From contig JAXGGA010004465.1 of NCBI GenBank assembly GCA_038373865.1, forward strand, positions 1 through 64,000: a DNA stretch of 64,000 nt. Direction: 5' to 3'. The stretch is from Uloborus plumipes (Eukaryota > Arthropoda > Arachnida > Araneae > Uloboridae). Positions 49,901-61,099 of this stretch are shown in pieces (position 1 is the stretch's first letter; the number at the start of each line of letters is the position of its first letter). The position numbers and the translations under genes are program-made. Under the pieces are notes generated by a model. It searched no databases and was not told the DNA's origin. It saw nothing but the letters and a program-made list of their open reading frames with translations.

Positions 49901-51053
49901 AGAAAAGATTCTTCATATTTTCTCTCAATTTTATTCCTTGGAGTCTAAGATCAAAATATTGCATTTTATCGGATTATCATACCGACATTGAATAACTTTC
50001 ATTTTATCAATATTTCAAGTAAAATTTGAATTTCTGATCCGAAGCTGGAAATGTCTCTAGAAATTGATGTTATCCAGACCAAATATTTCTGTTAATATAT
50101 CCGTTAAAGTTTGCACAAAAAAAACATTTTCAAGTCATAAAAATGAAAAGCTGCTCACCTCGTTCCTTAAATTTGGTAATGATGACCTTCTTGTAGTATC
50201 CAGCGCACATGGTATTTTGCATAATGACAGCAGAGGTATAGTCATGATTTAACGGTATATGCTGATTAACTTTGATGAAAATCACGTTAAGTAAGTCTAA
50301 CATTAAAAATTCAAGGACGTATATCCCCTGAATAATTCTTTGGCACACAATTGCAATTGCTACGAAGATTTTTCTTTCTTCTTCTTTTTTTTTTTTTTTT
50401 TGTCAAAACTTTTCTCAGAGAAACTGTTTAATGACTTGGTTTCATTGCTCTGAAAGCATATTACGTTAAATGCTCAATATCATCCTTAGAGCATTAAAAA
50501 TTTTTTGAATCTTTTATCGCATCTGTCAGATAAAATTAGCATCCTTTATTAGTATACAGTAAGGAACAAATAATCGTTGAAGAAATCCTTTCAAGCATTG
50601 AATTTCTATAAATATAAGCTGCTTGATCTTGAAAGCAAACTTTTTTTTTCTCTTTTTGCTTAAATTTGCATGTAGTATAACATCTTTTGAAAAATAATTA
50701 ATTTCTGATGGTTACATGTTAAAAATCATAATAGCTTAAAATATAAATCTCTAGTACTTTCAGTTGATCCGCATCTTCATGGTAGTAATGTTAGACATCA
50801 CGTTTCCAGACAAATCCATCCGGCAAATGGGGAACTTATGGCAGCTCAAAATCGACCCTAGCTAAAACAGATAAAATTTCTCCTCCAACACGGAAGTTGT
50901 AACCAGTGAATTACATAATAGTTCACTTACCTGGACGTCTCTGTACTTGTTGATACCAAATCCTTGCCACTTGGGAGAGGCAGAGGGTGGTTCAGTTACG
51001 GCTTGGAAAGCCATTGGATAGGCAGGTTCCAGAGGGATTTGAAAGAATTTCAT
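23701..51053 (-). CDS. Unrecognised eight-exon protein-coding gene (364 aa)
   Basis: Minus-strand gene whose coding exons are 50931-51053, 50159-50261, 41976-42040, 37564-37635, 32925-33122, 30835-30969, 27595-27782 and 23701-23911. All introns are GT-AG and their phases (0,1,0,0,0,0,2) agree at every junction, which would be unlikely by chance. The 364-residue product starts MKFFQIPLEPAYP and has an aromatic stretch (FDFFHLWYFEHKL, about 85-97). A charged, probably helical region follows (about 98-160), then a Ser/Arg/Pro-rich middle and a Tyr/Trp-rich segment (DGYYVGPLNYRWQRVADNY). An Arg-rich patch (about 290-305), an acidic patch (DDDETEDEY) and FSHFNGLDSHFN at the end complete it. No signal peptide or transmembrane helix is evident, so it is probably intracellular. 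I do not recognise the family. A cytoskeletal or filament-associated role would fit the composition but is speculation. Confidence 0.85.
23912..27594 (-). other. Intron 7 of host gene
   Basis: 3.7 kb, phase 2. Contains the foldback element at about 25507-25645 and a long A run at about 25939-25970. No other feature was seen. Confidence 0.75.
25507..25645. mobile_element. Foldback (hairpin) element in intron 7
   Basis: Left arm 25507-25566 and right arm 25586-25645 are imperfect inverted repeats of about 60 bp. GCAGACACGTGTTTTGG pairs with the inverse of CGAAACACGAGTCTGC, and AACGACTTTTTCAGTGCAAA with the inverse of TTTGCATTGAAAAAGGCGTT. The loop is only about 19 nt. This is typical of a foldback MITE. 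The target duplication was not determined. Confidence 0.75.
27595..27782 (-). CDS. Host gene, coding exon 7 (residues 233-294)
   Basis: The acceptor follows a long T tract (TTTTTTTTTAG) and the donor is GTACGC; 188 nt, phase 0 to 2. Contains PPIDMGWSNIPTDGYYVGPL then NYRWQRVADNYIDSEQRV, the most ordered-looking and aromatic-rich part of the C-terminal half and the best query for a family search. Confidence 0.88.
27783..30834 (-). other. Intron 6 of host gene
   Basis: 3.1 kb, phase 0. The block 30061-30560 is less AT-rich and contains TTTTAGACTATCTTTG and TTTTCGAAATGGAAG phrases like the interior of the hAT-type element at 12342-13844. It may be a related relic; ends were not found. Confidence 0.6.
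30835..30969 (-). CDS. Host gene, coding exon 6 (residues 188-232)
   Basis: The acceptor is ATTTCTTTCAG and the donor AGG|GTGAGT; 135 nt, phase 0 to 0. Encodes QKPVFLEAIYEEDNDSGALS onward, ending SAMPRNLTAR. Polar and probably disordered. Confidence 0.85.
30970..32924 (-). other. Intron 5 of host gene
   Basis: 1.96 kb, phase 0. AT-rich; holds a TTTA-type microsatellite at about 31587-31611. Nothing else was seen. Confidence 0.7.
32925..33122 (-). CDS. Host gene, coding exon 5 (residues 122-187)
   Basis: The acceptor is TTTTTCTTCCAG and the donor GTAACT; 198 nt, phase 0 to 0. Begins SALQAVDEHMQLKKKEVEEV, a strongly charged heptad-like stretch continuing the exon 4 helix. It then passes to RAAFQMDLSRSNRSGRVSSS and a Tyr/Pro-containing end (YTPVYNTPVKMQ), which looks disordered. 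Confidence 0.88.
33853..34169. mobile_element. MITE with long inverted ends in intron 4
   Basis: The left end CATACTGAAAAAAAATTTGG and the right end inverted (CACTATGAAAAAAAAAATAT) continue into TTGAATATATGGGGCA and ATATGGTGC or CTATGGTGC on both arms, giving about 55-bp inverted repeats. TA precedes the left end. The right flank is TG, so the target duplication is degraded or absent. Confidence 0.65.
37118..37159. other. Perfect 17-bp hairpin in intron 4
   Basis: AAGCATTTTATCTGAAT at 37118-37134 is exactly inverted at 37143-37159, with an 8-nt loop. The stem does not extend, so it is short for a microRNA precursor. Confidence 0.6.
37564..37635 (-). CDS. Host gene, coding exon 4 (residues 98-121)
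   Basis: The acceptor is TTTGATTTCAG and the donor GTGAGA; 72 nt, phase 0 to 0. Encodes ALSAMRDTPSMVQKLLEEER then EAVK, the start of the charged helical region. Confidence 0.85.
37636..41975 (-). other. Intron 3 of host gene
   Basis: 4.3 kb, phase 0. About a third is the 38282-39594 transposon. The rest is AT-rich with C, T and A/G homopolymer runs (near 39906 and 40130). Confidence 0.7.
38282..39594. mobile_element. DNA transposon with 24-bp TIRs and GTCACAACC motif array
   Basis: The terminal inverted repeats begin GGGGAGACTGGG and continue (T/G)ACGGTTGTGAC, with one mismatch in 24 bp. They are flanked by TA at 38280-38281 and 39595-39596. GTCACAACC or its inverse occurs eight times: 38297, 38469, 38495, 38517, 39193, 39217, 39555 and 39571, all within about 400 bp of an end. 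Such arrays are expected of transposase-binding sites. The 1313-bp interior has no transposase frame that I recognise. TA duplication suggests a Tc1/mariner/pogo-like mobiliser, but the superfamily is unproven. Confidence 0.8.
41976..42040 (-). CDS. Host gene, coding exon 3 (residues 76-97)
   Basis: The acceptor is ATATTTTTTAG and the donor GTGAGG. Encodes (A)SMVSARIKFDFFHLWYFEH and ends KL; phase 1 in, phase 0 out. A second acceptor 15 nt downstream (GGTTTCAG, exon start 42025) keeps the frame and would drop five residues. The aromatic-rich sequence and the exact phase fit to exons 2 and 4 support it. Confidence 0.75.
42439..42487. repeat. TGTG/TCTG-rich simple repeat
   Basis: Interrupted TG and TCTG repeats within the Helentron-like element, of the kind often found in such elements. 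Confidence 0.8.
42605..43193. repeat. 144-bp minisatellite, about four copies
   Basis: Units start at GGGGTGGAGCAATCGCACG and run through GTGATTGCTATATCTCAGGA, AATCAAACGAAAATTGGTCC and GTGCTGATTTAATTTG. Anchors at 42619, 42763, 42902, 43046 and 43190 give spacings of 144, 139, 144 and 144; the third unit lacks five bases. The last unit is partial. Copies differ at only a few positions, so homogenisation or amplification is recent. Confidence 0.92.
47206..47750. repeat. Repeat with clustered GTCAAGTCCGTTAC motifs
   Basis: GTCAAGTCCGTTAC or close variants occur at 47206, 47398, 47553, 47569 and 47588, plus an inverse copy (GTAACGGAC) at 47737. Organisation resembles the motif array of the 38282-39594 transposon, but clean terminal repeats were not found. 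Confidence 0.6.
50159..50261 (-). CDS. Host gene, coding exon 2 (residues 42-75)
   Basis: Preceded by TTAATCAG and followed by the donor GTGAGC. Encodes HIPLNHDYTSAVIMQN then TMCAGYYKKVIITKFKER; phase 0 in, phase 1 out. It fits exon 1 without a frame break. The acceptor polypyrimidine tract is weak, so the 5' border is less certain than the donor. Confidence 0.8.
50262..50930 (-). other. Intron 1 of host gene
   Basis: 669 bp, phase 0, AT-rich with a long T run at about 50382-50401. No other structure was seen. Confidence 0.75.
50931..51053 (-). CDS. Host gene, coding exon 1 (residues 1-41)
   Basis: Starts at the ATG at 51053 (MKFFQIPLEPAYPMAFQAVT) and ends GACGTCCAG followed by the strong donor GTAAGT; phase 0. 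The same frame is open upstream to a TAA near 51190 without an ATG, and no convincing acceptor is visible there. This ATG is therefore the best start. Local GC is higher than in the flanks. An undetected upstream exon would extend the N-terminus. Confidence 0.8.
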
Positions 51054-51310
51054 CCAGTACTGATGGCTGCCACGGGACCTTCTCTCCAGGGACCCTCTGG
51101 TCAGCGAGCCCTCGAAAGTGGGCCAAAGGCTCCATTGCCTTTTGGGTTGCTTAGAGACGTTAAATCTCTGATGAAACAAGAGTTTGGCTTAACAATTGCT
51201 AGATGGCCCTGTTGACCATTCGGTTTTCCGGGCACGTGCATTGCTATGGATACCATGGAGCCAACAAAGTTCCAACGGGATGTTCTGCTCCGCTGCTCCC
51301 GAAACAATTT
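51054..51310 (-). promoter_or_regulatory. Probable 5' leader of host gene
   Basis: The 250 bp upstream of the start codon are clearly richer in G+C than the surroundings, as expected for a transcribed leader or promoter-proximal region. They contain a 51-codon upstream open frame (51256 to stop at 51101). No TATA box or initiator could be fixed, so the transcription start is unknown. Confidence 0.4.
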
Positions 51311-53831
51311 GTCTTCATCGTGATAATCCTTTGCCGTTCTATTAGCACTATTTATCTCTGGGTCTCTTCTCTGTTAAGAAATTTTGTGGTTTTTCCATTA
51401 AATCATGCAAAGTAGGTTACGTAAACCAATCGTTCTTTTCCTAGAAGTAATTTTCGTATATTTAGAATGCATTGCAGCCATATTATAATTTTTTCAGCCA
51501 GTATAAGAAAGTGCCTGTTCCATCAAGTATCAAACAGTAAACTTGTTTTGGAGGGTTTTTTTTTTTTTTGTCTCATGTTATGATAGTTGTTACCTTTTCA
51601 TGCAACAGACTGTAGATTGAGTGCTGTAGAAAAAAAAATTGTAAAACTTTGATTTTTTCCAAATTTATTTTTACTAAGTCATTTATTTATTTAATAATGA
51701 TGAACTTTATTATTGTGGTCCTGATCTTTTTCGGAAGCACATATTTGGAAACAAATCTTTTGACAATTTTTACTTTCATATCATTGCATTTGTACGCATT
51801 TTTTAACTAAACTAAACTAAATGCATGAGGAAACAAAACAAAATTTTATTTACAGCATTCTAATTTTAAACAACAGGATTGATTTATGTCTAAAACACTA
51901 AGTTCAAATTTCGTACTTCAGTTCTTTTGATGCAATGCGTCACAGCTCGCTTCAATAACTGAATCATTTCAAAGCGTTTGTTCTCCTTCTTATTTTCACA
52001 CAACAGCGCTTCTAATTTGTTAGATCTGATAACATATTTTGATACAGAAGTTTTGGAGGAGATTAGTGAAAGAATTTCTCTACTGTATTTTCATAATAAA
52101 ATTGCTATTTACACTTTCGAATTCCAGTCTTCAAAGATTTTCGGATAAATGCATTTAAGTTAAAATGTCACAGACAATCCTTCTAAGCCCTACAAAAGAT
52201 TTCAAACTTTACACTTTTGCGCAAATTAATGCAAACAAAAGAAAATCCGTGCAATCGGCATCAGTCAATGCCAGGCCAAACTGTTGAATCGTGTACACTG
52301 ACACCAACATCTTGGAATTCTTATGTAAGCTAAAACTAGTCTTGCAAAGCTTTAGCTTACTATTTTCAAAAAGAAATGCATTGTCTCTGGCTCTGTTGCG
52401 TGCTTTCGGTAGCAATAGCCTTTCCGATGAGTTGAAATTTAACCAGTCACATTTTTTCACTTAGTGATTTTATGAAATGCACCTAGGCTTATTTTGTATT
52501 TTGAGGCAAGCTCACGTTGAAAAAAGCATATTGTTGTTTTCGTGAAGCTTAATGATAGATAATCATTTTCTGGTTGTTATGTCCAGATTTAAAATTGCTC
52601 AGAAAAAGCACTTACGAAAAGTTTACTCGGTACAATAATAACAAAGATCCAGGGGATGAAAAACTTTTTAATGATGCAGAATATTTTCAGAAGCGACGCA
52701 TATGACCTTCAATGACACACACAATAGACAAAGTGGCATACTTTTCTCCGCCTAACCCCTCTTTTACTGTGAAGCCTAAGGCAAGAGGTATACTAGTGGC
52801 TGAGCCATTAGCAACCAAAAAAAAAAAATCCCCCTTTTGCTGACTTGAAATCGCACGAGATAATAATGCGTATTTCTTTCTGCCAGAAAACTGCGTTTTG
52901 TGTTAGAAAAGCAAAAGCTGTCCGAACATTTTTTAACGTATTTGTTTTTATAATGGTTATTCAGTCTCTTTATAAGCAAATAAAAGTTTTTATTGTTTAG
53001 AATTGAGATAATAGAGAAAAATCAAAACCATTGCATAAACAAGCGCATTTAGAAATGAAATATGGTTGAGTGTACACCTTTTTAACGTACACATTGAGCT
53101 CAAACGAATTCCAATCATTTTTTCCTAAGAAATCTTTTGTTTTCTTAACTAAAATCACCACATAAAATGCATATCCAATAGCGTTACTGTATTTTGTTTC
53201 GAAACGTTCAAACTATAAGATTAAAAAAAAGAAAGAAACAAATTTAAAGTACATAAAACATACAAAACTTTGTACTCTGCAAGTAGTCTAATAACACATT
53301 GAAATAAAAGAGATAGAGAAACCTTTGGTCAAGAATCAAGTGGAAATCAAAACCAACATAAGAAGTGCCCAAAAAAAGAAAAGAAAACGAAAGGTTTAAT
53401 ATACAAAGAATTTCAGAAACTCCTTCATCATTCAGCTAAGATAGTTATAATGTCTCATCTGGAATAACTTCAGTAGTAGCTGTCTAGCTAAATCAGCTCA
53501 ATACTGAAACTTTAAGTAAACTGTTTACTGTTACAGAAATTTTTGGATCTCAGATTGTTTACTGGTTCATGTTTTTGAATTGACTATTATTAATGTTAGT
53601 TATTTTATACTAAAATTTAAAATAAAGCTCAGCAAGAAAGAATGTTCTTTGAACAAACTATTGATGAATTTATCAGTGTGTATGACATTTATGATTCATC
53701 AGGTTAAAATGCAAACCATTTGCCTCAGGAGAGGTTTTTTTTTTATTCCTCTAAGATAGGGCATTAAGTCGAAACTGCAGAGGTATTTGTCATAAAAGGG
53801 AAAAGGACATGCTTTCCATTTTAGGATTACA
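51311..53831. other. AT-rich DNA without recognisable gene
   Basis: Upstream flank of the host gene. It may hold regulatory sequence or a non-coding first exon, but none is identifiable by eye. Confidence 0.4.
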
Positions 53832-54223
53832 CACTACAAAAAATGAACTCTTGTTTGTACAGTATAATACTGGCAGCCAAGTTTAAAATTCAAAACTGTA
53901 AAATGGGCAGTAATAAACTGCAAAACCAGCAATTTTACAGTTTCTTACTGTAAAGTAAGGAATTTTACAGTTTATTGCCTTAAAATTCAACTGTATCGTA
54001 CTGTAAAAACAGCAGTATAATACTGGAAGCAGAGGTTCCAGTTTAAAACTATAAAAATGCACGGTAAAAAAACAGTTAAATGCTGTAAAATGAGCAATTT
54101 TACAATTTAGTACAATAAAATTAGAAATCTTACAGTTTATTACTGTAAAATTAGTAATTTTCAGTTTATTACTATAAAATTAGCTATATTACATTATAAA
54201 AACAGCGTTCCTTTTTTACAGTG
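53832..54223. mobile_element. Dimeric palindrome-rich MITE, copy B (inverted)
   Basis: Begins CACTACAAAAAATGAAC, like the inverted right end of copy A, and ends TTTTTTACAGTG. Shared internal blocks include TACAGTATAATACTGG, GCAGAGGTTCCAGTTTAAAA and repeated ACTGTAAAA. Orientation is opposite to the 22156-22567 copy. The flanking dinucleotide is CA on both sides rather than TA. Confidence 0.8.
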
Positions 54224-55320
54224 CAGTTAAGCTTAAGATTAATGATACTTTAGCAAACAAATTCTCAAAGGAAAAAAAAAACGGGAGTACCCAGTGACTC
54301 AAATTAATCTCAAACATTCCTTTTTCTTTAATATGGTCTGTTTACCGTTTTCTATGACACTAACATGAAATTGTATAGTACTGGGTGCCGTTTCGAAATG
54401 AACTTATAAGAAAGCTACATAAATCCTGTTTTTTCGCATAAAAATAAATCATTTTATTTGTTTACCAGATGAAAAATGTCTCCCATTCTTTTGAAAAAAA
54501 CCGCATTTACTTCCATCCACATTGAGAACTAAATTTCAGAAATTCTATTTTCAAACCAATACAGCTACTTATTTTAGCTTTCAGTTCTCCAAAGAAATAT
54601 GTCTAACTTATTTGAAAGGAAAACGTTTGAAAGGTTTTCCTTACACTGCGGTTTTAACATAATTTTATTCAACATTTTTATTCACGTTATTCTCTTTCTA
54701 AAGTGCTCTCAGTCTGTAATTAATTCTAAATTTATTGAAAAGCTCTATAAACATAACTGAAAACAAAATGGTGTGTTAAAATAGAAATCAAAAGTTTGTA
54801 AGCTTTAACTTTAAAAAAAAAAAATCCTTACAAAAAAAAAATGCTTACCTGTGTGCAGTAAGTTACGAACAAGCAATGAAGTTAGAATTGAATAAATAGC
54901 AGTTACAATAAATGGCAAATATTTCAGATTGACAAAAAGAAAACCATCTTCAATGCAGGGAAAATATATTACAGGTCAAAAAATATTCGACAAAAGCCAA
55001 CATTAGAAACATTGAATATTCCCATATAACTATGGATGAGTTATTTACGATTCAACAGTTAGAATATGAAGAACAATTGACTACATTATCTTGCTGACTT
55101 GCAAAACACAATATTTTTTAAAAAATTTGAAAACACAGTGATCCTTTTCTAATGAAAACACAAATACATTTCTTATTAAGAACTAGTAGATATAAATGTA
55201 TAGATATCAATAGTTGTTCTTTTAGACATCTGCTATCTAAACTAATGAATTCATCAATCCATAGACAATTCTTATACTATCAACTTTATCGAAAGTAGAA
55301 TAACTACTATTGACAGTCTT
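54224..55320. other. AT-rich DNA; one isolated donor-like site
   Basis: The minus-strand sequence CTGCACACAG|GTAAGCAT near 54848 is a good splice donor and could end a non-coding first exon of the host gene. There is no supporting acceptor, promoter or conservation evidence. Confidence 0.25.
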
Positions 55321-55855
55321 TTGTGTAAGTAAAATACTGTAGCTACCTCGTTGCCCAAAACAATGCAAGTAAAATAATAGTTCATGTTTTTACAACGAAT
55401 ATTTTCGTTGCGCATCGCTTTTCGTATCGCTTAAAAATTGAAAAACCATTATGCGAAGCGTAATTACATTTTTAAGTTACTTTATTGAAATTAAACGCCG
55501 AATAACCAAATTTTTCTGCATTTCTTGAAGTTATTGTTAGTGCTTTTTTTTTAATTTTATTTTTAAGTGTTTTTATTTTATTTTATTTTATGTTATTTTA
55601 AATTTTGTGTAAGTAAAATACTGTAACAACCTCGTTGCCCAAAACAATGCAATTAAAAGAATAGTTCATGTTTTTACAACGAATATTTTCGCAAAACGGT
55701 TAGAAATTGAATAACTATTATGCGAAGCGTAATTACATTTTTAAGTTACGTTATTGACCAATTTTTTCTGTATTTCTTGAAGTTATTGTTACTGCTTTTT
55801 TATTTTATTTTTTTCAGTGTTTTTATTTTATTTTGTTTTATGTTATTTTAAATTT
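55321..55855. repeat. Tandem duplication, 284-bp period
   Basis: TTGTGTAAGTAAAATACTGT at 55321 recurs at 55605. CCTCGTTGCCCAAAACAATG, TTCATGTTTTTACAACGAAT and ATGCGAAGCGTAATTACATT are shared by both units. The second copy has a deletion and several substitutions. Confidence 0.88.
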
Positions 55856-56328
55856 TAGCGTTATTACTTCTTTTGGTTCAAAAAATCCAATTATAATCTA
55901 TGGGATAGCTTTTCCTTCAAAGGCTCAACGATCTAAATCCATTCATTTATTATTTCTGAAACATATTATCAAGCTTTTTAGACAATTGAGAATTTTCCTG
56001 GATGAAGCATGTGTATTACTCGGTGAGTGACACTAATGTACGAGTAAATTAGAACTCAGTTAATATATTTACATCTGGCATCGGTTGGTTAGAAGAGAGA
56101 TATAACAATAAAAGAGGGTAGACTATAAATGTCTACCAAAATTGGAAATAAATGCAGACCTTTGCTCATTTGTGATTACTGAATGTTGTGTTAGTTAAAA
56201 AAATTAGTTACCCAAGTTGATTAACTGAAGAGAAAAAAAAAGCACGACTTATATCTCGCATTGCAGACTGATAAAACCGTCTTTAAAGTTGCTGAAATAC
56301 CCAAATATCATTATTTAGAGAAAGTTAA

Positions 56329-56579
56329 CACGTTGACTGCCAAGCTACGAGTTATCTCGTAGCATGTGAGCTTAGCTAATGAAGTCCACTTCGAATTAGC
56401 TCGTAGTTCTTGGATTCGCTGTTTGCATACCGATTCAAGTGCATACGTAATACAGAGGTATAAGTAGAGCAATTTGGCTTCTGGGAAATCACCCATAAGT
56501 CCAAACTAGCTCACAAATACAGAACACAAATAAAGTTTTAGCGAAACTGCGAATTTTTCTTATCGTGGCAGTCAACGTG
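56329..56579. mobile_element. piggyBac-like MITE
   Basis: Perfect 14-bp inverted ends CACGTTGACTGCCA / TGGCAGTCAACGTG, flanked by TTAA at 56325-56328 and 56580-56583. TTAA target sites and short CAC/CCC-starting ends define piggyBac-type elements. The 251-bp body is non-coding. Confidence 0.85.
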
Positions 56580-56728
56580 TTAACTATAAAAATTAAATAT
56601 ACCCTTAGAAATTTTTAGATGTGTAATATAATAATCCTTCCTCCCCTTCTCTTAACCGCAGAAAATATTTTTAGGAAACATTTTCATAGTTTTTGTTTTG
56701 CATACTATTTAACACACACACAAATACA

Positions 56729-58120
<1,392 letters not shown>

Positions 58121-59035
58121 CACAGCAATTTTATGACTCAAAATTTAAATGTAGACCTTTTTAGATTTTTTAAAAGTCAAAAAAAAAAAAAAATACTCAT
58201 TGTTATTAATAGGAACAAACTAGTTCTGAAAATTCGTGAATCATTCCGTTTCATGAATTTTCCGTTGAAACCCCATAGGTGATGAAAAAACATTGTGCGA
58301 ATTCTTGAACACCAAAGGATCGCTGAGCCAAATTTGGCAAAGATTCGGTGTAAACAGTGGATTTGTTTAAGGAAAACTCTTATATGAATTTCTGAGAACC
58401 AAAGGACCTCTGTGCGAAATTTTGTAAAGATTCGACAAAAACTGAATGAAATATTTAATTAATCCATGATATCCAAACACAGAAACGGCTAAAATAAGTT
58501 TGGTAAATATAATGATGCTGAATTAATTAGTAGCTTCAGTTTTTCATCTTACCCGGCCCCGTTCATAAATATATAGAATATCAATTTAAGCTGAAGAGTT
58601 GTAAGAAGAGTTTTCCTAATCCGTAAATCCCTGCAACTATAGTAAATGCCCTAAAAAATCTCCAAAATGTAAGTTAGTTATTTAACTTGACCTTCCTCTG
58701 CACTCGTGCACAGTGTCCTACAGACACTGATCATTAAGATACAACAGCACGAAGGAGACTATATAAACTGAAAATTGCACCACTTATACAATTTTAGAAA
58801 GCATTCTGATAATGCGCTTTGCAGAGCATACTAAGCATGATCTTTATTTTCAGTAAGTAAAAGAATTTATTATTAAAATAGGTTATTATGGACCCCCCCC
58901 CCCCAGAAAAAAATTATAATAATAGTAATATTAGTTTTTCCGTTGAAACCCCATATTTAGCGAAAAACACCTACGTGAATTTTTGAACAACAAGGGACCT
59001 CTGCCGAATTTGGAAAAGATCAGATAAACAAGAAT
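58121..59035. repeat. Dispersed repeat fragments, same family as 6526-6860
   Basis: Two pieces, 58121-58460 and 58936-59030, share TTTTCCGTTGAAACCCCATA. They also share ...GAACANCAANGGA and AAATTTGGCAAAGAT-like phrases with each other and with 6526-6860. The element type is unresolved. Confidence 0.55.
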
Positions 59036-61091
59036 CATAATACTAATAATAATAAGAGGCGCTTTTTTTTTTTTGCCCTAAAGAAAATTCTTCTGTATTG
59101 GTCAGCATTAAATGTTTTCATTACTTTTTGCATCTCACGTTTTCCAAGTTCAACAAGAGTCGTTAAAAAGTCCGTAGACAATCGAAGAAACGACATTAAT
59201 GTTATCGAAAAAGTTTCGTCTCGATAAGCACCATGGGCCTATAGATCTCCAGAGTGCTGTTAAAGTTCCGGTTTTACCCATCACGTAGTTTCACTTTTTT
59301 ACAGCCAATTTAAGCAACAATCTTCCATTTACTTAAAAAAACAGAAAAGGTAACTTTCATGCAATGAATAAAGCAGTTAAATTTAACAGGTCCTATTCAC
59401 TGAAAAAAAAAAGAATTATGGCGGAGTTGGATGGGATTTATGGCACATCCATTCTAGCAGTTACGACTGTTTACAACTGCACAAATGAGTTGAAACGAAG
59501 TCATTTATCCACAAGTAACTTGCTTTAAAATGGTTAAAAAAAATCTTAGTTTTGAGTGATCGACGAGCCTAAGTTCAAGAAAGAGTCCAGGTAATAAAAT
59601 GCGATTCAGCTCAGATGTCAAAAAATGTTAAAGAGCCCGACATGGCGATAGCCACTTTTTTCTTTTCCTTTTTTTTTTTTTTTTTGGCGACAAATATGTA
59701 ATCAATTGCTTAAAAAAAGAAAAAAAGAAAAAAAAAAAAGCAAACGATATAGATTGTGAGCTATGTGCCGCTACAGCGTAGAGAACAAAAAGAAAGACGA
59801 CACTTTTTCAGGAAACAAAATAATTTCCTTTTATAAAAAGAATACATAAGTGCACACATGCACAGTTTTGGCGGTGAATCTAATGCAATTTAGACCCAAA
59901 ATCTATCGTATTCACTAGATTCCCCTCCAGTATCCTTTTTCTTAAAAAAAAAAATAATTTAAAAAATTAGCTTTTTAAACTTAACAAGGGATTTACTTCA
60001 AGTAACTGGATCCAGACCCTAACTGAATTTCGAGGTCTTTCCCCAAACTCTACGTAGCGCGATAGCCCTGTTAAGATTTTATGTCCATCAGAAAACACAG
60101 TACATTTCGAACATGGTGGACATTGCACGGGGCTTTACTGATTGTCAAAGTCGCGCGCTCAGATTCATTGATGCAAGTACATCAAAGTTCATTTTAATGT
60201 AAATAGTACATTATAGAATAGGTAGAAAAATACTATCATGATATCGTAATATATTGCAAAATAAAAATGTTATTTCATTGTTATCTTCGATAAGAAAAAA
60301 TAAAATGAACGATAAGAGAAAAATATAAGAATTCATGCTTAAAATAAAAACGAATATGTGAGTTATTGATTGCATTGATATAAATTAGCTTTTTTTTCAT
60401 AAACACTACGCAAAATAATTCCACATTTTCCCTAAAAAACATTCTTTATTATTGTTATATTTTTAAAACTCAGATTTTAATCCAAAAAAGTGGTATTTTT
60501 AAACGAAATGATTTCAACGAAAGAAAACAATGACAAAAAAAACTTTTTTCTCTGTCTCCTGATTTTTTCCGCGGGTTGAAGTTACAGCTTTCAACGTCTG
60601 TAGTAACTCAAAGGGAAATGAAAATCTTTAAATCAAACAACGTTTTTTAGTCATTTTTAAATCGAGATTTATTTTAATTATTTTTCTGCTATAGCAAGTT
60701 GGCCATATTTTTGTTTTGCTCCTCGAGTGAATTTTCTTCAAAACTAACCGTGCGTGTTATTAAAATGCAGTTTTAGCCATTCTTGACCCAAAAGCAATTA
60801 TTCGAAGCGGTGTTTCAAAGTGCAGGTGTTTGCAATAATCAAAAATTCTTGCAAGTTCATTATTACGAAGGGAGAAATATGCACTAGAGGTTGGGTCACC
60901 GTCCTATGGTAAAAAAAAAAAGTTACTTAATTTTTTGGGCACAGAATGGAACAGGTGCCGAATGATGTTTTAATGGAAATTACAAAATTTTATTACATTA
61001 GAATATCATGTTCGGATGCCAGATTGAATTTGAGAAGCGAACATTTTGAAAAAAAAATATATATTTTTTTATTGAAAAATTGAAAAACAAG
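59036..61091. other. AT-rich DNA without recognisable gene
   Basis: Long T and A tracts (for example 59669-59685 and 59714-59741). No exon or repeat boundary was identified. Confidence 0.45.
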
Positions 61092-61099
61092 TTTAGAAA

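Larger units (their letters stand above)
42041..50158 (-). other. Intron 2 of host gene
   Basis: 8.1 kb, phase 1, the largest intron. Holds the Helentron-like element (42313-43675), the motif-cluster repeat (47206-47750), an exon-like but phase-incompatible block at 48272-48341 and several long T runs (for example about 45397-45423). Confidence 0.65.

Noticed and set aside
50964..51215. Plus-strand frame over exon 1
   Set aside because: Shadow of the GC-richer exon 1 and leader; no splice context.
54845..54890. Donor-like site that might end a non-coding first exon of the host gene
   Set aside because: A lone GTAAGC site without promoter, acceptor or transcript evidence.
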